Shown: positions 1-8,989 of the stretch, in pieces | Layout of the letters: each line of letters opens with the position of its first letter | Position numbering within the stretch: the stretch's first letter is position 1 | Assembly: GCA_963832355.1 (NCBI GenBank) | Contig: CAWHTX010000014.1 | Span: forward strand, 1-64,000 | Source of the DNA: DATFVA01 sp963832355 | GTDB lineage: Bacteria > Bacteroidota > Ignavibacteria > Ignavibacteriales > Ignavibacteriaceae | Reading direction: 5' to 3' | Length of the DNA: 64,000 nt | The notes under the pieces: model-generated | Database searches by the model: none | Seen by the model: the letters and a program-made list of their open reading frames with translations, nothing else | What the model was told of the DNA's origin: nothing | Position numbers and translations under genes: made by a program

Positions 1-2
1 CA

Positions 3-83
3 AATGATGACAAGCATATAATTTCAGATTCGCGTGGAATAAGCGCGCTGGAAATTAAATTAACGGCAATGTTTGGATTGTAA
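3..83 (+). CDS. 3' end of an unidentified gene (cut by window edge)
   Basis: An open frame runs from the window edge to a TAA at 81-83 and encodes the last 26 residues of a protein, ending in TAMFGL. The peptide has an ordinary amphipathic composition and no stop in this frame, but it is too short to assign a family. It could also be chance; the only support is the clean frame and the ~185 bp gap before the next gene. Confidence 0.3.
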   Translation, partial: NDDKHIISDSRGISALEIKLTAMFGL

Positions 84-269
84 ATATTCGGTTGAAAATA
101 TTATCAAAAAATTCAGGACTTTTCTCTCCGGGCAAAGAGGGGATTTTGTTGACATTAAATCCTCAAAATTTTAAGTTAAAATAAAGAGCCTATCTTAATC
201 CAATTATCTAATCATCCTGAAAAACTACTCAGGCTTTAAGGGTTCATTTGAAATTTTAAGGGAAAGAAA

Positions 270-1382
270 ATGCCAGTTTACATGGATATACATGATACAA
301 CCGAAGCAACAGTGGAAGATGTTGCTGCCGATCATCAAAGAGATTTTGCTTTGCAGGATAAGTTTAATTGTAAATTCGTTTATTTCTGGCACGACATTCC
401 AAATAATACCGGATTCTGCGTGTTTAAGGCACCGGATAAAGAATGCGTAATTAATTTGCATAATGCATCACATGGGCATACTCCCAACCAGATAATTGAG
501 GTTGACCTGAACGAAGTAGAATTTTTCCTGGGTAAGGTTGCCGGGATAGCATGGAATAAAAATCATCCCTTTGAAGGATACATCAGTAAAACAGCACACC
601 GCGCTATTATGTCTCTGAAAATAAATTATCCGTTATTCTTAAAACTCCGGATCAATAAGGATAGATTTGCTGAGGCAGAAAACCTGCAAAAAAAAATCAT
701 TAATGATTCTCTTTTAAAATCGGAAGGGAACAAAGTTTCGTGGGAAAAGAGAAACATTCTGATTTCTTTTCTATCCGGAGAGAATGCCATAAATTGTGCC
801 TCAGAAATCCAGCACAAGTTTAGTAGTCCTGCAGGTGAAATAAATTCTGGAACCAGTGTTTCAATAGGATTAAACTTTGGTGCACCGGTTACGAAAAGTG
901 ATGATCTTTTTGGAGATGTAATTAGCCTTGCGAATAAATTAGGGTATTTTGCCGGACAAAACCGGGTACTTATATCATCTTCATTGGGGGAAGCCTTTAA
1001 CTACCTGAAAATTAAAACCGGTCTCAGGAATGGTTTTATGAAAGTTGTGAATTTACGAAATGAGCAATTCATAAATCAGCTCTTCGAATCTCTTGAAAAA
1101 AACTGGAATCTGAAAGAGTTTAACATAGAGAGTCTGGTTAAGCAGTTTGGAATGAGCAGGGCACAATTGTATAGAAGAATTTCAGATCTGACAGGTCATT
1201 CACCTAACAATTTTATAAGGGAAATACGATTAAATAATGCATTAAAAATGATTGAGGAACAAAAGGGGAGTATTTCTGAAATTGCATATGAATCAGGGTT
1301 TAATAATCCGTCTTATTTTTCAAGATGTTTCTTTAAAAAATATGAAATTCAACCCTCAGAATATGCCCGCGGGATAATTTGA
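270..1382 (+). CDS. DUF4242 / cyclase-like / AraC-HTH fusion regulator
   Basis: This 370-residue protein is a probable cytoplasmic transcription regulator with three parts. Residues 1-95 match the DUF4242 (SCO4226 nickel-binding-like) fold: a start MPVYMDIHD and the pattern CVFKAPDKECV followed by HNASHGH. Residues ~150-265 resemble a degenerate class III adenylate/guanylate cyclase domain, with SIGLNFGAPV and DLFGDVISLANKL matching the IGIHTGEV and GDAVNIAARL region, but the metal-binding aspartates are not evident, so catalysis is unlikely. Residues ~280-370 form an AraC-type double helix-turn-helix (ISEIAYESGFNNPSYFSRCF). The start ATG has AAGGGA nine bases upstream. DUF4242 proteins recur at 47.1-47.8 kb next to another regulator. 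The ligand sensed is unknown; domain calls are by eye. Confidence 0.8.
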   Translation: MPVYMDIHDTTEATVEDVAADHQRDFALQDKFNCKFVYFWHDIPNNTGFCVFKAPDKECVINLHNASHGHTPNQIIEVDLNEVEFFLGKVAGIAWNKNHPFEGYISKTAHRAIMSLKINYPLFLKLRINKDRFAEAENLQKKIINDSLLKSEGNKVSWEKRNILISFLSGENAINCASEIQHKFSSPAGEINSGTSVSIGLNFGAPVTKSDDLFGDVISLANKLGYFAGQNRVLISSSLGEAFNYLKIKTGLRNGFMKVVNLRNEQFINQLFESLEKNWNLKEFNIESLVKQFGMSRAQLYRRISDLTGHSPNNFIREIRLNNALKMIEEQKGSISEIAYESGFNNPSYFSRCFFKKYEIQPSEYARGII

Positions 1383-1611
1383 TCCGCGCTTTTAACGATC
1401 CGGAATTGTATAAACAAATCTAAAATCTCCTTTTTAATTTTTATTCCGGCATGAAACAAATGTGCTAGCATTTGAATTAAATGTGGGAGCTAACTGTTCA
1501 GTTTAAATTTATAATAGCATTAGTTCCGAACCAATAATAATAACTCCTGCTTTTTAGTTTGTTGGCATCGGAATTTAAAAAACCAGTCATAAATAAAAAA
1601 AGGAGTTCTAT

Positions 1612-2109
1612 ATGAAAAAGGCGATTATACCTCTCTTCGTTTTCTCATTTTTGTTTGCTCTTGGATGTGAGCAGAGCCAATCAACAGAACCTGCAGCAGC
1701 AATGCAGAACAGCTCTGGGTCGGGAGTGCTGCAAAAACCGGTGTTTGATAGGATAGATGAAGCTCATCAGAACCTTGTGGATGTATTTGCAACCCACGAT
1801 GCAGAAGCCATGGCGGCTTTATACACGCAGGACGCAGAGCTTATGCCGCCCAATGCAGATTTTATAACCGGTAATGCAGCCGTTGGAGCCTTTTGGGGCT
1901 CAATGTTTTCTGCGGGTTTTGATGCTTTAACAATCGAGACCCTGGAAGTTTATGGTGATGGAAATAGTGCGGCGGAAGTCGGGTTGTGGACTCTTTATCT
2001 GAATGGAGAAAATTTTGACAATGGAAAGTTCATCGTGATCTGGAAAAAGGTACAGGGCAAATGGTACGTGCACCGCGACTGCTTTAACTCGAGTAACCCG
2101 GCTCAATAA
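1612..2109 (+). CDS. SnoaL-like (DUF4440) lipoprotein
   Basis: A 165-residue predicted lipoprotein. Residues 1-18 are a signal peptide ending in the lipobox LGC, so the mature chain would be lipid-anchored in the envelope. The body (residues ~45-160) resembles the SnoaL-like/DUF4440 cone fold: a helix with HQNLVDVFATHDAEAMAALYTQDAELMPP, a GNAAVGAFW turn and a closing strand GKFIVIWKKVQGKWYVHRD. Such proteins bind small hydrophobic ligands or act as cyclases/isomerases; nothing here fixes a substrate. AGGAG lies seven bases before the ATG. It stands alone, followed by a terminator-like palindrome. Confidence 0.8.
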   Translation: MKKAIIPLFVFSFLFALGCEQSQSTEPAAAMQNSSGSGVLQKPVFDRIDEAHQNLVDVFATHDAEAMAALYTQDAELMPPNADFITGNAAVGAFWGSMFSAGFDALTIETLEVYGDGNSAAEVGLWTLYLNGENFDNGKFIVIWKKVQGKWYVHRDCFNSSNPAQ

Positions 2110-2231
2110 AAATTCAATAACCGGTTCTGTCCCTTTGAGGGGATAATAAAAGATCGGAGACCGCGCAATTAAAAACCATTTTGTAACTAAATCCTTCCCT
2201 GAATTTAATGGAGGAAAACAGAGCCGATAAT

Positions 2232-2261
2232 AATTAAGCCCTCAATATTGAGGGCTTAATT
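2232..2261. terminator. 30-bp perfect palindrome, probable bidirectional terminator
   Basis: AATTAAGCCCTCAAT is followed directly by its exact reverse complement. It lies between the convergent lipoprotein genes ending at 2109 (+) and 2408 (-). The AT-rich outer arms supply a short U tract in both directions. A loop-free perfect inverted repeat could equally be a protein-binding site. Confidence 0.6.
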
Positions 2262-2407
2262 CTCCTGCATACAGGTCAACCGTAGCGGTGCTTGAAATCT
2301 CAAAATAAATAGTAATTAAAGTCTAAAACTCTTGTCACTGCACTATACAAAGCCAGAGGATGAAAGCATAAATATTCTTAGATAATAAAACCCAACTGAA
2401 CAAATTT

Positions 2408-2977
2408 TTATTTTGATTTTATAATTCCTGTCGCTTCTCCGTAAAAACCTGTTTGTCCGAATATGTCGTCTGCGATAACCATTTCGTCTGTTATTACTTT
2501 CATTCCGTCTATTTCACCGCCTTTTCCGTGACCGACAATGTGAATATTCTCTGTCCATTCCGATTCGCCCGTCTTTGTTCTGTAACCCGACCAGTTGCCT
2601 TCCCAGATACAATCAGGGTAATCATCGGGTACCTTGGAATATTTTCCGTGGGTAGGACCTTCACCGGTTTCCAGATTGTATTTTGAATTTATTGTTAATA
2701 TTAAATCACCGGTAACCAGAGGAGTTGAAGCTTCATACCTGGTTTTCATTACCATATCCTTAATAATCAGGTGTTGCCCAACTATTTTACTCGTCCCGGG
2801 ATCCAGAATCTCAACAGGATAATTTATTGCTGTATATTCTATAATTGTTACTTTGTCTAATGAATTCAGATTTGCTTGCCCGGGTTGATCGGGAAGTACA
2901 GATTTATCCGAACAACCGGTTATAATGAGTGCTGCAGCAAGAATAAGAAAAGAAATTTGATAGATTTTTTTCATCAC
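2408..2977 (-). CDS. hypothetical lipoprotein
   Basis: A 189-residue protein with a signal peptide ending in the lipobox ITGC at about residue 22, so it is probably anchored in the envelope. The mature part is beta-rich and acidic, with a GHGKGGEIDGMKV stretch and repeated aromatic turns; no family was recognised. Start is either GTG (2977) or the next codon ATG (2974); a GAGGG lies 7-10 bases upstream of these. It resembles the neighbouring lipoprotein at 3330-4037 only in being secreted and beta-rich. Confidence 0.7.
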   Translation of the reverse strand: MMKKIYQISFLILAAALIITGCSDKSVLPDQPGQANLNSLDKVTIIEYTAINYPVEILDPGTSKIVGQHLIIKDMVMKTRYEASTPLVTGDLILTINSKYNLETGEGPTHGKYSKVPDDYPDCIWEGNWSGYRTKTGESEWTENIHIVGHGKGGEIDGMKVITDEMVIADDIFGQTGFYGEATGIIKSK

Positions 2978-3060
2978 TTTAGTCCCTCTTGTTTAGTGAT
3001 TGTTATACCCGCATAATAATTAATATTCTTTTGATCAAAATGCGTTGTAAAAAATGGACT

Positions 3061-3255
3061 TTAAATATTTTCGCAGGGATTTGTAAAGTATTCGGGTGCC
3101 AGACTGTTATTATTGTTTATTAATTCAGTCGGGGTCATCGAGTATTTTATTTTTGTTCCCGGATTAAATGGATTCGGGTAATTCTGTTCGAGTGTAAATC
3201 CGTTTAGTGCCAGGTTATTTACACTAAAACCGTATAATCGGTTAGGCTCATCAGG
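3061..3255 (-). pseudogene. orphan type IX sorting-domain fragment
   Basis: On the minus strand an open frame of ~64 codons carries GFTLEQNYPNPFNPGTKI, the hallmark start of a type IX secretion C-terminal sorting domain, and then diverges into an Asn-rich tail (INNNN) and stops at 3061-3063. An in-frame stop lies just upstream (3256-3258), and no start codon or signal peptide belongs to it. It therefore looks like the detached and decayed 3' end of a surface-protein gene. Confidence 0.6.
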
Positions 3256-3261
3256 TTAATA

Positions 3262-3287
3262 CAAAACCCCGGGAGGCCGGGGTTTTG
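3262..3287 (-). terminator. hairpin terminator after lipoprotein gene
   Basis: An 11-bp perfect stem (CAAAACCCCGG / CCGGGGTTTTG) with a four-base loop lies 43 bases past the stop of the minus-strand gene at 3330. The T-rich arm suits termination in either direction. Confidence 0.7.
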
Positions 3288-3329
3288 GGAGGTGAGTTTG
3301 AGGTTAGTGTCCGGGTTAAGCGGTACTAA

Positions 3330-4037
3330 TCAGTCATTCAATTGGGTAATTTTTAGTGTGTTCCAGCCGCAGCCTCTACCTTTTGATCTGTCCCAGAAAT
3401 TACATTGGGTAACCGCGCCAAGGAGGCCCGACCATGCTTCTGCTTTCATTACAAATCTTACTTTGAATCCCGTCTGTCCGTTGGGAAGGGTGAAATTCAC
3501 GGCAATATTTTTACTCCCTTCATCCGCTAGTCCTCCAGCCTGCAGTCCTGAGTTTTTAACTTCCTTATCATGAATATCATACGTAGTTAGTATATTACCA
3601 TCATTATCGCGTATTTCCATACTCATCTCAACATGGGCTCCTGCTCCTGCAATCCCGTTACCTGCAATCGATCCTTTCCAGCTGAAGCTGGTTTCCACTC
3701 TATAATCGCCGGGATCACAGGAGTGATCGTTTTCAATGTAGGTGGTAACCACCGGATGTTCAAATATGCCGATGTTAATATTAGCAATGCCATTCATCCA
3801 GCCTCCGCCTCCGGCAGCCGGTGATTTAGCTTTGCCGGTGCTGGTAATGTTATTTGTATGGATTATTTTATACCCTCCGCGTGTGGGCGATTTATAAGTT
3901 GTAACTACCGGTTCATTTGTACCCGGACCGGGGTTAACGGGATTGTTGTCTTTACTGCAGCCGCTGAAAAAAAGGATAACCGTCAATCCTGCCATAAGGA
4001 TCCTGAAAGCTCCGGAAAAATGTTTTCTCGTCTTCAT
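3330..4037 (-). CDS. hypothetical lipoprotein
   Basis: A 235-residue secreted protein with a signal peptide and lipobox FSGC near residue 27, followed by a low-complexity linker rich in Asn, Pro and Gly (NNPVNPGPGTNEP). The rest is predicted beta sandwich with two Cys pairs (HSCDPGDY, QCNFWDRSKGRGCGW), consistent with an envelope binding module. No family was recognised. The ATG has GAGAGGAAG upstream, and a strong hairpin lies downstream. Confidence 0.7.
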   Translation of the reverse strand: MKTRKHFSGAFRILMAGLTVILFFSGCSKDNNPVNPGPGTNEPVVTTYKSPTRGGYKIIHTNNITSTGKAKSPAAGGGGWMNGIANINIGIFEHPVVTTYIENDHSCDPGDYRVETSFSWKGSIAGNGIAGAGAHVEMSMEIRDNDGNILTTYDIHDKEVKNSGLQAGGLADEGSKNIAVNFTLPNGQTGFKVRFVMKAEAWSGLLGAVTQCNFWDRSKGRGCGWNTLKITQLND

Positions 4038-4117
4038 TTTTAACTTCCTCTCTGATTGTTTATAAATAATTAGGTTTTGAATTATCTTTCTTTATGAACA
4101 AATGCGAACCGAATAAT

Positions 4118-4293
4118 ACCGGTCGGGCCTTCATTACTAAACGCCGGATTTAACTATAAAAGTGATAACGTTTGTAAAAAATAATTTCATTTACTACTTT
4201 GCTTTAACAGATCGGGTTACATAACTAAACGCAGGAAAATTCCATAAAAGTGATAAGGGTGGTGAAAAATATTATTTTGTTCCCGGGCAGGAC
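4118..4293. repeat. 88-bp imperfect direct repeat upstream of ECF sigma gene
   Basis: Two successive copies share ACTAAACGC (4136 and 4224) and ATAAAAGTGATAA (4156 and 4244) at the same 88-bp offset, with the intervening bases also partly conserved (TCGGG before, AAAAAT after). The copies fill the gap between divergent genes at 4037 (-) and 4329 (+). They may be duplicated promoter or operator boxes. Confidence 0.65.
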
Positions 4294-4328
4294 CTGTTTT
4301 TCTTCAATAATTGATGGAGCAGGGGAGT

Positions 4329-4898
4329 ATGATCACTCCTGAAAAAGACATTACACAGCTGCTTTCGGAATTAAGCAGCGGTAACCGGGAAGCTGTGGAT
4401 ATCCTGCTTCCTGTTGTTTATAAGGAACTGCACCAGCTGGCGCATATGCATCTCCGGGGCGAGAGAAGGAACCACACCTTAAACGCTACAGCTCTCGTAC
4501 ACGAAGCCTACATGAAGCTGATTGCCCAGGATAGAATAACCTGGCAGAACCGGGCTCATTTTTTCGGGATTGCATCCCAGGCAATGAGAAGGATCCTCAT
4601 CAATTATGCGAATGCACGCATTGCTGAGAAGAGAGGGGGAAATAAAGTGCTCGCTACTTTTGTGGATGATAAGGTCAGCCGCGAATCAAGACCCGAAGAA
4701 CTCATCGCACTGGACGAAGCTTTGAAAAAGCTGGAAAAGCTGAATGAGAGACAGTCGCGAATTATAGAGCACTGGTTTTTTGTAGGATTAAAACATGAGG
4801 AGATCGCAGAGGTACTGAACGTATCTGTACCGACTGTAAGGAGAGACTTCCGCCTTGCGAAGGCATGGCTCAGCCGTGAATTGAAAAAAGATTTATAA
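4329..4898 (+). CDS. ECF-type sigma factor (Sig-70_X6 type)
   Basis: An extracytoplasmic-function sigma factor of ~189 residues that would direct RNA polymerase to a small regulon. Region 2 carries LNATALVHEAYMKL and the core-binding segment HFFGIASQAMRRILINYA; region 4 carries LNERQSRIIEHWFFVGLKHEEIAEVL. This pattern matches the TIGR02999-type ECF group commonly paired with Ser/Thr kinases. A TTG at 4311 and ATG at 4314 are in frame, but GGAG at 4316-4319 is well placed for the ATG at 4329. Twenty bases separate it from the kinase gene downstream, so the two probably form one transcript. Confidence 0.88.
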   Translation: MITPEKDITQLLSELSSGNREAVDILLPVVYKELHQLAHMHLRGERRNHTLNATALVHEAYMKLIAQDRITWQNRAHFFGIASQAMRRILINYANARIAEKRGGNKVLATFVDDKVSRESRPEELIALDEALKKLEKLNERQSRIIEHWFFVGLKHEEIAEVLNVSVPTVRRDFRLAKAWLSRELKKDL

Positions 4899-4917
4899 AG
4901 AAGGACATAAGCCGTTA

Positions 4918-7860
4918 ATGACCGCCGAGCGTTACAATCAAATACAGATGCTCTTTGATAAAGCAGTAGAACTGGAGAGCGGCAAAAGAGAAGAATACCT
5001 GAAACAGGAGTGCGGAAATGACAGGGAACTTTATGACGAAGTTATGTCTCTTCTTTCGGCAGATGAAAAATCACACAGCATCTTTTCAGGATCGGCTGCC
5101 GACTACATTCCTGCTGACAAAATAATTATAGAAGGCAGAATATTCGGGAACTACAGGGCGGTAAGACAGATCGGGACCGGCGGGATGGGAACTGTTTTCC
5201 TTGCAGAAAGAGCCGACGGAGTTTATGAACAGAAGGTAGCTCTCAAGATAGTTAAACCGGGAATGAATACCGGTGAAATAATTTCACGGTTCGAATCGGA
5301 GCGGCAAATATTAGCACGACTCCAGCATCCCAATATCGCCAGGCTTATTGACGGAGGAATTTCCGATACAGGTCTTCCGTATTTCACAATGGAATATGTC
5401 GAGGGGAAACCCATTACAGAATACTGCGACGATAAAAATCTCAGCATTGAGAACAGGCTTAAATTATTTAAGAAAGTGTGCGAGGCGGTTTTATATGCTC
5501 ATCAGAATCTCGTTATACACAGGGATATCAAACCGGGTAACATCCTTGTAAAGGGTGACGGCACAGTTAAGCTGCTGGACTTCGGAATAGCAAAGGTTTT
5601 TGTAGAAGAGGAAAACCAGGAGTCGCTTACGCTCACAGGAATGAGGGTGATGACGCCCGAATACGCTTCCCCCGAGCAGGTAAGAGGTGAGCCGGTAAGC
5701 ACTGCAACCGATATCTATTCACTTGGAATTATTTTATACCAGCTGCTGTCGGGATGCCCGCCCTACGAAATAAGAGCGACTTCTGCACTCGAACTGGAAA
5801 AAGCGATATGCCTTACCGAACCGCAGAAACCCAGTATAATAATCACGAAGGTTTCCTATCCGGGTTCCGGAGATGCTTCAAAAACTTCCACCGGATATAT
5901 AACGAGCAAACGGAGCACCAGTCTGGCAAAGCTCAGAAAGCGGATTTCCGGTGATCTGGACAATATCTGCCTCACCGCCATTCGTAAAGAACCGGAACGA
6001 AGATATGCTTCTATAGCACAATTTATTTCTGATATAGAAAATCATTTAAACGGATTACCCGTTAGTGCGCGGAAAAGCACCGCAGCTTACCGTACAAGAA
6101 AATTTATACAACGGCATAAAACAGGTGTGTTTGCGGCTGCGGCAGCTTTAATAATCATAGCTTCTATGACAACCTATTACACGGTCAGACTTGCGGGCGA
6201 GAGAGACAGGGCTCAGCTGGAGGCCGATAAATCAAAGAAAGTATCGGAGTTTCTAACAGGTATATTCCAGCTTTCCGACCCGGAATATTCGAAGGGAGAA
6301 TCAATTACCGCGCGGGAATTACTTGATAACGGAGTTAAAAAAATTGAAAACGAATTATCCGGTCAGCCCGAAGTACTTGCCGATATGCTTGAAGTTACCG
6401 GGAATGTGTACAAAAGTCTCGGAATGTATAAAACTGCCCTGGATTTAATCAACAGGGCATATAAGCTTAACGATTCGATAATGGGGGAGAATAGTCCCGA
6501 AACAGTAAAAACCCTGAATGACCTTGCAAACCTGAATTATGATATGGGAGATTATGATGCAGCGATTGAGAAATTCAGGAAAGCGATCGGGCAGAGGAAA
6601 AATATTTTTGGAGAAGAAAGTCCGGAAACTGCGGAAAGCATGAACGACCTGGCGATGGTATTAAGAGACGAAGGTAAGTATGATGAGTCGGAGAAATTAT
6701 TAAGCTCGGCACTGGCAATCCGGAAAGAAAAGCTATCGGCAAACAGTTCCGAAACAGCGCAGACGATGAGCAGCCTTGCACTCGTAAAAAAAGACAAAGC
6801 CGAATACAAAGACGCGGAGAAGTTATTCAAAGAATCGCTGGCTATCAGTGAAAAACTTTACGGTAAAGTCCATCCGGCAGTAACCGAGACGCTCGGCAAT
6901 CTTGCAGTTCTCCTCCAGGAGACGGGGAGATACGAAGAAGCATCGAAGATATTCAATGAGGTTCTGGAAATTGATAAAAAACTTTTCGGCGAACTCCATC
7001 CCACCATATCAACAGATCTATTTAATCTCGCATCCAACAAGGCATTGATGGGTGATCTGGACGGAGCGGAGAAACTATATTCCGAGAATCTTAGTCTTGA
7101 CGAAAAACTGCTTGGTAAAGACCATCCTTACATTGCACTTGATATGAATAACCTGGCAGGCATCTATAATGACAAAGGCGATTATGAAGAAGCCGAAAAA
7201 CTATACAAGCAGTCGCTGGAGCTGAACAGGAAGATCTACGGAAACGAGCACGTGGAGGTAGCAACAAATCTGAGCAACCTGGGAGTACTATACAGCAGGT
7301 GGGGAAAATTAAATAAGGCCGAACCGCTGTTAAAGTCGGCGTTAAAGATGAGAATAAAGCTGCTGGGCAGGGAGCACCCGGATGCCGTTACAAGTCTTTA
7401 TATCTATGCGTCCCTGTTATCCGACGAAAAAAAATACGGTGAGGCGGTAGGGCTGTTTAAGGAATCCCTTGAATTAAGGATCAAAGCACTTGGTGCGGAT
7501 CATCCGAATACAGCAAACATATACCTTGGGCTGGGCAATGCCTTTATCGGGCAAAGAAAATTCAGGGAAGCCGAAAAAAACATTGAAAACGGGATCAGGA
7601 TTTACCGGGAAAAACTCCCCGAAGGGCACTGGAGTATTTCTTACGCAGAGAGCATCCTGGGAAAATGCTATTTAGGAGAGGGAAAATATGCTGCCGCGGA
7701 CAGCATTTTATATACTGCATACAAGAATCTGCTTGACAAGCGGGGTTCGGGAGACAGGCTGACGAAAAATGCAGCCGGACTTCTGATTAAAAACGCGAAA
7801 GCCTGGCGGAACCAGGGTAAGCTGAATAAATACAACGGAATGATAGCCGGTACGAAATGA
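4918..7860 (+). CDS. transmembrane Ser/Thr protein kinase with TPR ectodomain
   Basis: A 980-residue membrane kinase. Residues ~78-360 form a protein kinase domain with glycine loop IGTGGMGTVF, lysine in VALK (~110), catalytic HRDIKPGN (~201) and DFG (~221), followed by EYASPEQ. One membrane segment (~403-423, AAAAALIIIASM) leads to an extended array of about ten tetratricopeptide repeats (residues 450-970, recurring LANLNYDMGDYDAAIEKF-like units and EHPDA/DHPNT turns). By family knowledge the repeats bind protein partners and the kinase may phosphorylate the adjacent sigma factor; that link is inferred from co-transcription. GAAGGA precedes the ATG. Confidence 0.9.
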   Translation: MTAERYNQIQMLFDKAVELESGKREEYLKQECGNDRELYDEVMSLLSADEKSHSIFSGSAADYIPADKIIIEGRIFGNYRAVRQIGTGGMGTVFLAERADGVYEQKVALKIVKPGMNTGEIISRFESERQILARLQHPNIARLIDGGISDTGLPYFTMEYVEGKPITEYCDDKNLSIENRLKLFKKVCEAVLYAHQNLVIHRDIKPGNILVKGDGTVKLLDFGIAKVFVEEENQESLTLTGMRVMTPEYASPEQVRGEPVSTATDIYSLGIILYQLLSGCPPYEIRATSALELEKAICLTEPQKPSIIITKVSYPGSGDASKTSTGYITSKRSTSLAKLRKRISGDLDNICLTAIRKEPERRYASIAQFISDIENHLNGLPVSARKSTAAYRTRKFIQRHKTGVFAAAAALIIIASMTTYYTVRLAGERDRAQLEADKSKKVSEFLTGIFQLSDPEYSKGESITARELLDNGVKKIENELSGQPEVLADMLEVTGNVYKSLGMYKTALDLINRAYKLNDSIMGENSPETVKTLNDLANLNYDMGDYDAAIEKFRKAIGQRKNIFGEESPETAESMNDLAMVLRDEGKYDESEKLLSSALAIRKEKLSANSSETAQTMSSLALVKKDKAEYKDAEKLFKESLAISEKLYGKVHPAVTETLGNLAVLLQETGRYEEASKIFNEVLEIDKKLFGELHPTISTDLFNLASNKALMGDLDGAEKLYSENLSLDEKLLGKDHPYIALDMNNLAGIYNDKGDYEEAEKLYKQSLELNRKIYGNEHVEVATNLSNLGVLYSRWGKLNKAEPLLKSALKMRIKLLGREHPDAVTSLYIYASLLSDEKKYGEAVGLFKESLELRIKALGADHPNTANIYLGLGNAFIGQRKFREAEKNIENGIRIYREKLPEGHWSISYAESILGKCYLGEGKYAAADSILYTAYKNLLDKRGSGDRLTKNAAGLLIKNAKAWRNQGKLNKYNGMIAGTK

Positions 7861-7868
7861 AATTTTGG

Positions 7869-8150
7869 TCAGCGTTCTAATTTCGGATCAAAATCCACTA
7901 TCCAATCAATACCGTATTTTTCTCTGAACATTCCAAAATATGTGCCCCAGGGACTGTCGCTGATAGGCACTTCAACATTTCCGCCCGCTGAAAGTCCGTC
8001 AAATAATTTATCGGCTTCTTTACGACTTTCTGCGCTGACAAATATCTTCGACCTGTTTTCATTTTCATTTACAGCTCCCATACTTGCAGGTACATCATTG
8101 GCCATTAAAAAGGAGGATAACCTCTTTATCAGTTTAAAATTGTGAGACAA
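7869..8150 (-). pseudogene. truncated PhnB-like VOC protein
   Basis: The 93-residue frame matches the C-terminal half of PhnB/3-demethylubiquinone-methyltransferase-like glyoxalase-fold proteins: LMANDVPASMG, EADKLFDGLSAGG, and the near-terminal DSPWGTYFGMFREKYGIDWIVDF. Family members are ~140-150 residues, so about 55 N-terminal residues are gone, replaced by an unrelated MSHNFKLIKR start. The gene's 5' end abuts the divergent gene at 8168, suggesting a rearrangement there. Probably non-functional, though a short expressed product cannot be excluded. Confidence 0.65.
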
Positions 8151-8167
8151 AGATTATGAGGTAAAAG

Positions 8168-8383
8168 ATGGAAATAGCAATTATGAAAACAGACATAAGC
8201 ACCAGAAAGGACTTCAGGATAGTAAGGAACAGGCTACTGCGGGTCTACAGCATTCGAGAATGCACCATCGATCTCGAAGACGTCGATAAGGTTGTAAGGG
8301 TGGTAGGCGATAAGATCAAAACCGAAAGCGTAGTAAACAAGATAAAGAGCTTTGGATTCTTATGCGAGGAACTGCCGGATTAA
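8168..8383 (+). CDS. HMA-like small ferredoxin-fold protein
   Basis: A 71-residue protein with the beta-alpha-beta pattern of heavy-metal-associated domains (IMKTDIST, ECTIDLEDVDKVVRVV, then an acidic C-terminus CEELPD). It lacks the CxxC metal site of copper chaperones, so metal transfer is unlikely; similar cysteine-poor forms are common in Bacteroidota. An alternative start is the internal ATG at 8183. AGG lies upstream of the first ATG. Function unknown. Confidence 0.7.
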   Translation: MEIAIMKTDISTRKDFRIVRNRLLRVYSIRECTIDLEDVDKVVRVVGDKIKTESVVNKIKSFGFLCEELPD

Positions 8384-8476
8384 AATAATTTTCTCCCGGT
8401 GTCCAGTTTTCTGATTCTCAGGCATTATTGTATCGAGAACGCAAAAATACAATAAACAATCAGAAAGGAGAAAATT

Positions 8477-8965
8477 ATGCGGTCATTTGTCTTGCATAAA
8501 CCTTTAGTGACTTTTCTTTGTATTATCTTTTTATTCATTTCTAACAATATTTATTCACAAACGCGCAATGAGAATACTATGAAAATCATACACACAAAAA
8601 TATTTGTTAATGATCAGGATAAAGCGTTAAAATTCTACACTGAGACACTCGGTTTCGTTAGGAAAAACGATGTTACAAATGGTGATTACCGATGGCTGAC
8701 TGTTGTATCATCCGACGATCAAAACGGTACGGAACTGATACTGGAAAAGAACGACAATCCCGCAGCCAAAGCATACCAGGAAGCGATTTATAAGCAGGGA
8801 AGTCCTGTAACTATGTTCGGCATACAAGATGCAAAAGCTGAATATGAACGGCTGAAGGAGAAAGGCGTTAAATTCACGATGGAACCAACGGATATTGGTC
8901 CTGCTGTGATAGCCATCTTTGACGATACATGCGGAAACCTGATCCAGATCTCTCAGTTCAATTAA
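8477..8965 (+). CDS. exported VOC-superfamily (glyoxalase-like) protein
   Basis: A 162-residue protein: residues 1-27 form a clear signal peptide ending in IYSQ, and residues 35-162 form a vicinal-oxygen-chelate fold (KIIHTKIFVNDQDKALKFYTETLGF ... TCGNLIQISQF). VOC enzymes of this type are normally cytoplasmic, so the fused export signal is unusual. GAAAGGAG lies seven bases before the first ATG, supporting the exported start over the internal ATG at 8579. It heads a run with the YCII and sigma-factor genes. Confidence 0.8.
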   Translation: MRSFVLHKPLVTFLCIIFLFISNNIYSQTRNENTMKIIHTKIFVNDQDKALKFYTETLGFVRKNDVTNGDYRWLTVVSSDDQNGTELILEKNDNPAAKAYQEAIYKQGSPVTMFGIQDAKAEYERLKEKGVKFTMEPTDIGPAVIAIFDDTCGNLIQISQFN

Positions 8966-8989
8966 GTAAATGACAGAAGGAAAAACAAA

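Noticed and set aside
270..1382. Active guanylate/adenylate cyclase
   Set aside because: The fold pattern is visible but the metal-binding and base-selecting residues are not; called cyclase-like only.
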